From Fibrobacterota bacterium (lineage in GTDB: Bacteria > Fibrobacterota > Chitinivibrionia > Chitinivibrionales > Chitinispirillaceae): DNA of 9,239 nucleotides. Location of the stretch: the NCBI GenBank assembly GCA_023412475.1, contig JAEYNR010000015.1:1-9239 (forward strand). The letters are read 5' to 3'. Below, in pieces: positions 6,369 to 9,239 of the stretch. The notes under the pieces are model-generated. The model saw only the letters and a list, made by a program, of their open reading frames with translations. It searched no databases and had not been told where the DNA came from. Within the stretch, counting starts at the first letter, position 1; the number at the start of each line of letters is the position of its first letter. The translations under genes and the position numbers were made by a program.

Positions 6369-6582
6369 ACTTGGCATTGTGAAGTGCGGTATCCTTCCAA
6401 CAAACCATTTTTGCCATGACAAGATTTGCCATTTTTATTGAGAAGTTTACTGGAAGCGATTTCATAAACAGTATATAGTAGACATCTGTTTCAAAATCAA
6501 ATACCAGACAAGACTGTAGGCAGTATCCGAAAATCTGAAATCTAAAATCCGTTTCTTTTCTTGTGATGAACAATTTGGTCAA
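6369..6582. other. intergenic stretch downstream of the beta-helix gene
   Basis: A minus-strand open frame fills this interval, but its translation has no recognisable domain and no credible start. Part of it (around 6525-6560) is made of GATTT/AGATTTC-like words similar in style to the repeat at 7906-8085. I do not call a gene. Confidence 0.4.
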
Positions 6583-7788
6583 TTACCTAAGCTGCAATCG
6601 CATTATACCGCGCTTTCCGTTTTCCAGTAAATAGATCCCGGAGGATACCTTTGAATTTGACAGAGATGAAGCTTCAGGAAAGCCTATCAATCTTCCCTTG
6701 AGATCGAAAATCTTTGGTAAATCTTCTCTTTTTCTTGAAACTGTCACAGGTCTTCCCTGTGACCTTTTTCCTACTCCAGTCACCAGGTTTCCCGATTCCC
6801 ATCTTAACTGTGCAGGATTTTTACAGTTCTCAATGTCTGATTCTGTTGATGGGCATTGCAGACTACCGTAAAAAGCAGATTTTTTATGGAGGTAATAGGA
6901 AACCGGTATGACACGATCCGCGATACCGTCGTCCCAGACAAATTCTCCTTTGACTTTTTCACCATGTTCAGCTCGAATGGTCGTATTATTTGTTATATGC
7001 GATTTTTGCATATAATAACTTTCGATATTTCTTACCCAGCAATAGGCTGCGTTTTTGAACTGAAAAGTGCTGTTTCCGCCCTGAAGTCTTTCGATATAAA
7101 AGTTTTCAAACCCCACCCCTCTTACAAAACCCTGGGGTCGGATCTGTGGATTCAGGTCAGATCTGACATCAAAATGCAGTGGAGTACGAAATGTCACGCT
7201 GTTACCTTCCACCCCAACTACTTCAAAGAGCTGACCGACAGCGTTTTCAGCCCATGATTGTATCCAGTTCGGATCAGTGTACATCAAAGCGGAATCGTTT
7301 GCCTGCTGAATCTCTGCAAAAACCCCAACCGTAAATTTGCTCCCATCCTCGACTGTAACTGTCTTTGAGCCTTTTGTATATCCGTCCAGAAGATTCTGCC
7401 ACTGACCTCTTTTGTAGGGTATGACATCGAAGCACAACCCAGCGTTATCATGAAGCAGTTTCGTTTCATCGTACCCATCCCCACGTATCACTACGTTATC
7501 TTTACCGATAGTGATTGTGCCGCAAAAATAATAGCTTCCAGCGGGAAAATAAACAACCCCTCCCCCCAAAGGAAGTGCCTCTATTGCCTGAGTGATTGCA
7601 TCTTTACAGTCGGCTTTTCCGGAAAAATCAGCACCGAAATCGATGACATTGACTATGTTTTCAGATGGAACCGTTATTCCTCCCGGCACTCCAGGATCCC
7701 AGACTGTTATGCGGTCAGGGGTTAAAATATCCGCTGAAATGCAGAACACAAGTATCAGGGTGATAATAAAAGACGTGAATCGTTTCAT
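6583..7788 (-). CDS. secreted right-handed beta-helix protein, pectate lyase 3 superfamily, with T9SS-like C-terminal tail
   Basis: The start is ATG 7788 (GAAGGT at 7800-7795, six bases upstream), not the longer in-frame start at 7830. The 401-residue product has a signal peptide (MKRFTSFIITLILVFCISA). Its pectate-lyase-3 N-terminus has NIVNVIDFGADFSGKADCKD at 44-63, then ALPLGGGVVYFPAGSYYFCG and NVVIRGDGYDETKLLHD, the first coils of a beta-helix; this fold binds or cleaves polysaccharides. Residues 247-263 (AAYCWVRNIESYYMQKS) normally lead into many further helix turns. Here they jump at ~264 to HITNNTTIRAEHG, EFVWDDGIADRVIPVSYYL and KNPAQLRWESG, which belong to the end of such proteins. The middle of the helix therefore seems deleted in frame. 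The C-terminus (IFDLKGRLIG ... VSSGIYLLENGKRGIMRLQL) resembles type IX secretion sorting tails. Export is likely; activity is doubtful. Confidence 0.7.
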   Translation of the reverse strand: MKRFTSFIITLILVFCISADILTPDRITVWDPGVPGGITVPSENIVNVIDFGADFSGKADCKDAITQAIEALPLGGGVVYFPAGSYYFCGTITIGKDNVVIRGDGYDETKLLHDNAGLCFDVIPYKRGQWQNLLDGYTKGSKTVTVEDGSKFTVGVFAEIQQANDSALMYTDPNWIQSWAENAVGQLFEVVGVEGNSVTFRTPLHFDVRSDLNPQIRPQGFVRGVGFENFYIERLQGGNSTFQFKNAAYCWVRNIESYYMQKSHITNNTTIRAEHGEKVKGEFVWDDGIADRVIPVSYYLHKKSAFYGSLQCPSTESDIENCKNPAQLRWESGNLVTGVGKRSQGRPVTVSRKREDLPKIFDLKGRLIGFPEASSLSNSKVSSGIYLLENGKRGIMRLQLR

Positions 7789-7815
7789 AGAGTTACCTTC
7801 TTGAGGCAGTTGTGC

Positions 7816-7842
7816 TTTATAGAGACTCATCTGTAGTGTCCA
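7816..7842 (-). promoter_or_regulatory. possible promoter of the beta-helix gene
   Basis: On the minus strand TGGACA (7842-7837) and TATAAA (7821-7816) each match sigma-70 consensus at 5 of 6 positions, but the spacer is only 15 bp. Transcription would start shortly upstream of the GAAGGT site that precedes ATG 7788. Confidence 0.3.
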
Positions 7843-7905
7843 TTTATTTTAACAAAAGTTCACAGTAAAAAAAAGCTTAAGATTTATTAAGAACCCGAAA
7901 GCACC

Positions 7906-8085
7906 AAATCACAAAGCTTAAATTCTAAACAAATCCTAAATCACAAATCTTAAACTGAGACAGGAGCAGGAAAAATTCGAAATCCGAAAAGGATTGGGAC
8001 CTCCACTCCTATTCCTTTCCTGGCTTGGAGTTTGATAATTGGTCATTGGGATTTGTTTAGGATTTGTAATTTGTGGTTTGTAATT
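7906..8085. repeat. large inverted repeat built from degenerate AAATCC/CAAAT words
   Basis: The left arm (~7906-7955) is made of words such as CAAATCAC, CTAAACAAATCC and TAAATCACAAATC. The right arm (~8032-8085) has the complementary words GGATTTGTTTAG, GATTTGTAATTTG and GGTTTGTAATTC. CTAAACAAATCC at 7925-7936 is the exact reverse complement of 8049-8060, extending to 16 of 17 bases (7920-7936 against 8049-8065). The centre has a nested weaker pair, CAGGAAA (7969-7975) and TTTCCTG (8017-8023). Similar word-repeats occur in the intergenic DNA of several environmental bacterial groups; their function is unknown. Confidence 0.55.
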
Positions 8086-8139
8086 CGTCAGAAAATTTCT
8101 TTCCTATAAATTTGTTGTCCCTAAGAGGCAAAAATCTGT

Positions 8140-8756
8140 TTAACCCACCATCTCCTGCACACTTATAAATTGAGTAACACTATTCCAGCTATGAGACTTG
8201 TTATCTAACTGTACATGCAATTGCTTCTTAATCTCTTCAATCTCCCGGGAATCGCAACTCTTTTTCAGCCCTCTCACCGAGTGATAAGCGTCCTGTTCCA
8301 TTTGTCTTTCTGAACCAGAACTCAATATCAGAACTATTAAAAATACGGGGGGTATTTTCAGGCACCTTGTTAAAGCTTATTCTCATCCCTTCAATCTCCC
8401 CTATCTTCTCCTCCAGAGATTCGGGTGTCCAGTTGACCAGATGATCAGATGGATCATTGAAAAGCTCTGATTCTGCATTAATTAATTTTTCCATCAAAGA
8501 AACATCCGTTCCTTTTCGATTCAGAAGCTCAGTCAGACGCTGCCCTTCTGAATAAACCGTTTCGGCCAGAACAAGCTTGCCATTTTTACCCAGAAACTTC
8601 AGAATGCGATTTAACACGTCTCTTTTCTGCTCTCTTCCTGCAAGGCTGATAGAAATTTTGATATTTTGGGTGGGGGCAGCTTGATCTTAGAAATTCTCTT
8701 TGCATCTGCTACATTTATTAACCGCATTCCTTCATATTTTTTCGCATCAGCTTACC
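8140..8756 (-). pseudogene. frameshifted remnant, possibly the C-terminal part of a long RarA/MgsA-type AAA ATPase
   Basis: Three minus-strand frames join into one protein-like sequence. It starts ADAKKYEGMRLINVADAKR with KIKLPPPK (8756 to ~8670) and continues in another frame as ISISLAGREQKRDVLNRILK, LGKNGKLVLAETV, EGQRLTELLNRKG, then LFNDPSDHLVNWTPESLEEK to GERAEK. After a shift in the A-run near 8263 it ends SCDSREIEEIKKQL ... VTQFISVQEMVG, stopping at 8142-8140. The strand-helix pattern around LVLAET fits a methyltransferase-like Rossmann segment. The 'NDPSDHLVNW' stretch recalls extended C-terminal regions of some RarA-type ATPases, from memory and with moderate doubt. The AAA+ N-terminal part is absent: a stop precedes 8756. 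Both shifts fall at homopolymers (CCCCC/AAAA near 8665-8680; AAAAA near 8260), so sequencing error could explain them, but the missing N-terminus would still make this a remnant. Confidence 0.5.
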
Positions 8757-8852
8757 AACAAACTAAACAGTGGGTAAAAAGAGTGTCAAATACGCAAAAT
8801 AGTGCATACCCGAACCAGAACGCTTTAACGCACGATTTACATGAAGGAACAA

Positions 8853-9017
8853 TCAGAGGCAGGTTTGCTCAAAGAACCCGTAGTCCAACTTTGGCTCACA
8901 GGGTTCCTGCACAACTTCAGCAGGAGGCGGTCGGGGCTGCTCTTCTTTCCATAAACCGCAGTGTCGCAGTATTTTCTCAATAACAACTGCCTGATGCCGT
9001 TCTATAAAATCTGAATT
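8853..9017 (-). pseudogene. transposase C-terminal tail (insertion-sequence remnant)
   Basis: A minus-strand frame open from 9017 to a TGA at 8855-8853 reads NSDFIERHQAVVIEKILRHC then GLWKEEQPRPPPAEV and ending LDYGFFEQTCL. The pattern 'VIEKILRHxGLW', a proline-rich PRPPP segment and a C-terminal DYGFF is how the C-termini of a group of zinc-finger, IS91-like transposases end, recalled from memory. A stop lies immediately upstream (9020-9018), so ~54 residues are all that remain. A + strand open frame covering 8666-8983 is the shadow of this and the preceding remnant. Confidence 0.5.
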
Positions 9018-9073
9018 TTAGTTCTTAAGTTGATTGGCCGGCTTCAAAAACTTAATCGTTTTGAAGGGAAAAA

Positions 9074-9239
9074 ATGTTAGCCAAAGTTTATTCTATGGCA
9101 GTATTGGGAATCGATGCGTTTCTGATAGGTATCGAGGCAGATCTCAGTGAGATGCTTCCGGGATTAACCATCGTGGGGCTTCCTGATGGGGCCGTGCGGG
9201 AATCAAGAGAACGGGTGATGTCCGCTATAAAAAACTGTG
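9074..9239 (+). CDS. comM: ComM/YifB family Mg-chelatase-like ATPase, N-terminal end (partial at window end)
   Basis: ATG 9074 follows GAAGGG (9063-9068) with a 5-base spacer. The first 55 codons give a classic ComM/YifB N-terminus: MLAKVYSMAVLGIDAFLIGI, EADLSEMLPGLTIVGLPDGA, then VRESRERVMSAIKNC. This is the start of the Lon-protease-like N-terminal domain that precedes the AAA+ helicase module; ComM supports branch migration in natural transformation. The gene runs off the window. Its upstream region contains the transposase tail ending at 9017, so promoter and leader must fit in ~56 bp or lie within insertion-sequence DNA. A ComM C-terminus on the same strand opens the window. Confidence 0.9.
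   Translation, partial: MLAKVYSMAVLGIDAFLIGIEADLSEMLPGLTIVGLPDGAVRESRERVMSAIKNC

Larger units (their letters stand above)
7789..8139. other. intergenic region between the beta-helix gene and the RarA-like remnant
   Basis: It holds the possible promoter above, an A-run (7867-7874) and the inverted repeat at 7906-8085. I see no coding frame. Confidence 0.5.

Noticed and set aside
6420..6450. Similarity between this stretch and the RarA-like remnant near 8573-8600 (shared GCCATTTTTA context)
   Set aside because: Only ~20-25 bp with mismatches in AT-rich sequence; the surrounding translation does not continue the match.
6364..6582. 72-codon minus-strand open frame directly after the beta-helix gene
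   Set aside because: Non-ATG start, no ribosome binding site, and a low-complexity translation without domain features.
6856..7257. 133-codon + strand open frame
   Set aside because: Shadow of the beta-helix gene on the opposite strand.
7906..8085. CRISPR-like repeats
   Set aside because: The words are degenerate and contiguous, with no regular spacers and no cas genes.
8666..8983. 105-codon + strand open frame
   Set aside because: It lies opposite two minus-strand remnants that make family-like protein sequence; its own translation has no recognisable domain.

Overview
The window looks like a decayed accessory region of a moderately AT-rich bacterial chromosome. It begins inside the 3' end of a comM/yifB-type gene (positions 3-119, + strand) and ends inside the 5' end of a comM/yifB-type gene (9074-9239, + strand). 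Between these lie about 9 kb of gene fragments, insertion-sequence debris, non-coding repeats and four apparently complete genes. Taxonomy cannot be fixed from this sequence. A secreted beta-helix protein carries a C-terminal tail that resembles type IX secretion sorting tails, which would fit Fibrobacterota/Bacteroidota-like bacteria. The left part (GNAT, BtrH-like, RidA, SRPBCC) has a Clostridium-like flavour and may have been acquired; both statements are inference.

Layout. 1-119: ComM C-terminus. 152-385: C-terminal fragment of a GNAT N-acetyltransferase. 463-1620: an intact BtrH-like (BtrH_N + DUF4872) protein, whose start overlaps the stop of a short remnant frame (TGATG). Its last ~30 codons run out of frame through the 3' end of a RidA-family gene (1526-1669). 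The RidA stop overlaps the start of an SRPBCC/AHSA1-like gene (1666), and that gene is cut off at about 1890 by a 298-bp MITE-like element with 11-bp terminal inverted repeats (1903-2200). A second partial copy follows at 2264-2336. 2650-3505 and 3506-3770 are two different broken IS4-family transposases joined end to end.

4077-7788 is a block of minus-strand genes for exported proteins. A 476-residue secreted protein of probable TIM-barrel/glycosidase-like type (4466-5896) is followed 47 bp later by a 113-residue secreted protein (4077-4418); they probably form an operon. Upstream, a pectate-lyase-3 type beta-helix protein (6583-7788) seems to lack the middle of its helix. AT-rich non-coding DNA with small inverted repeats separates these genes.

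7789-8139 carries an inverted repeat built from degenerate AAATCC/CAAAT-like words. 8140-8756 (minus strand) is a frameshifted remnant, possibly of the C-terminal part of a long RarA-type AAA ATPase. 8853-9017 (minus strand) is the C-terminal tail of another transposase, ending 56 bp before the downstream comM start.

Taken together, the region reads as a place where DNA has repeatedly inserted and been deleted, next to or between comM-like sequences. The genes most likely to work today are the BtrH-like protein, the two-gene secreted operon, perhaps the beta-helix protein, and the downstream comM. I see no CRISPR array, tRNA, rRNA or intact mobile element. The best candidate for an undescribed system is the secreted two-gene operon at 4077-5896.
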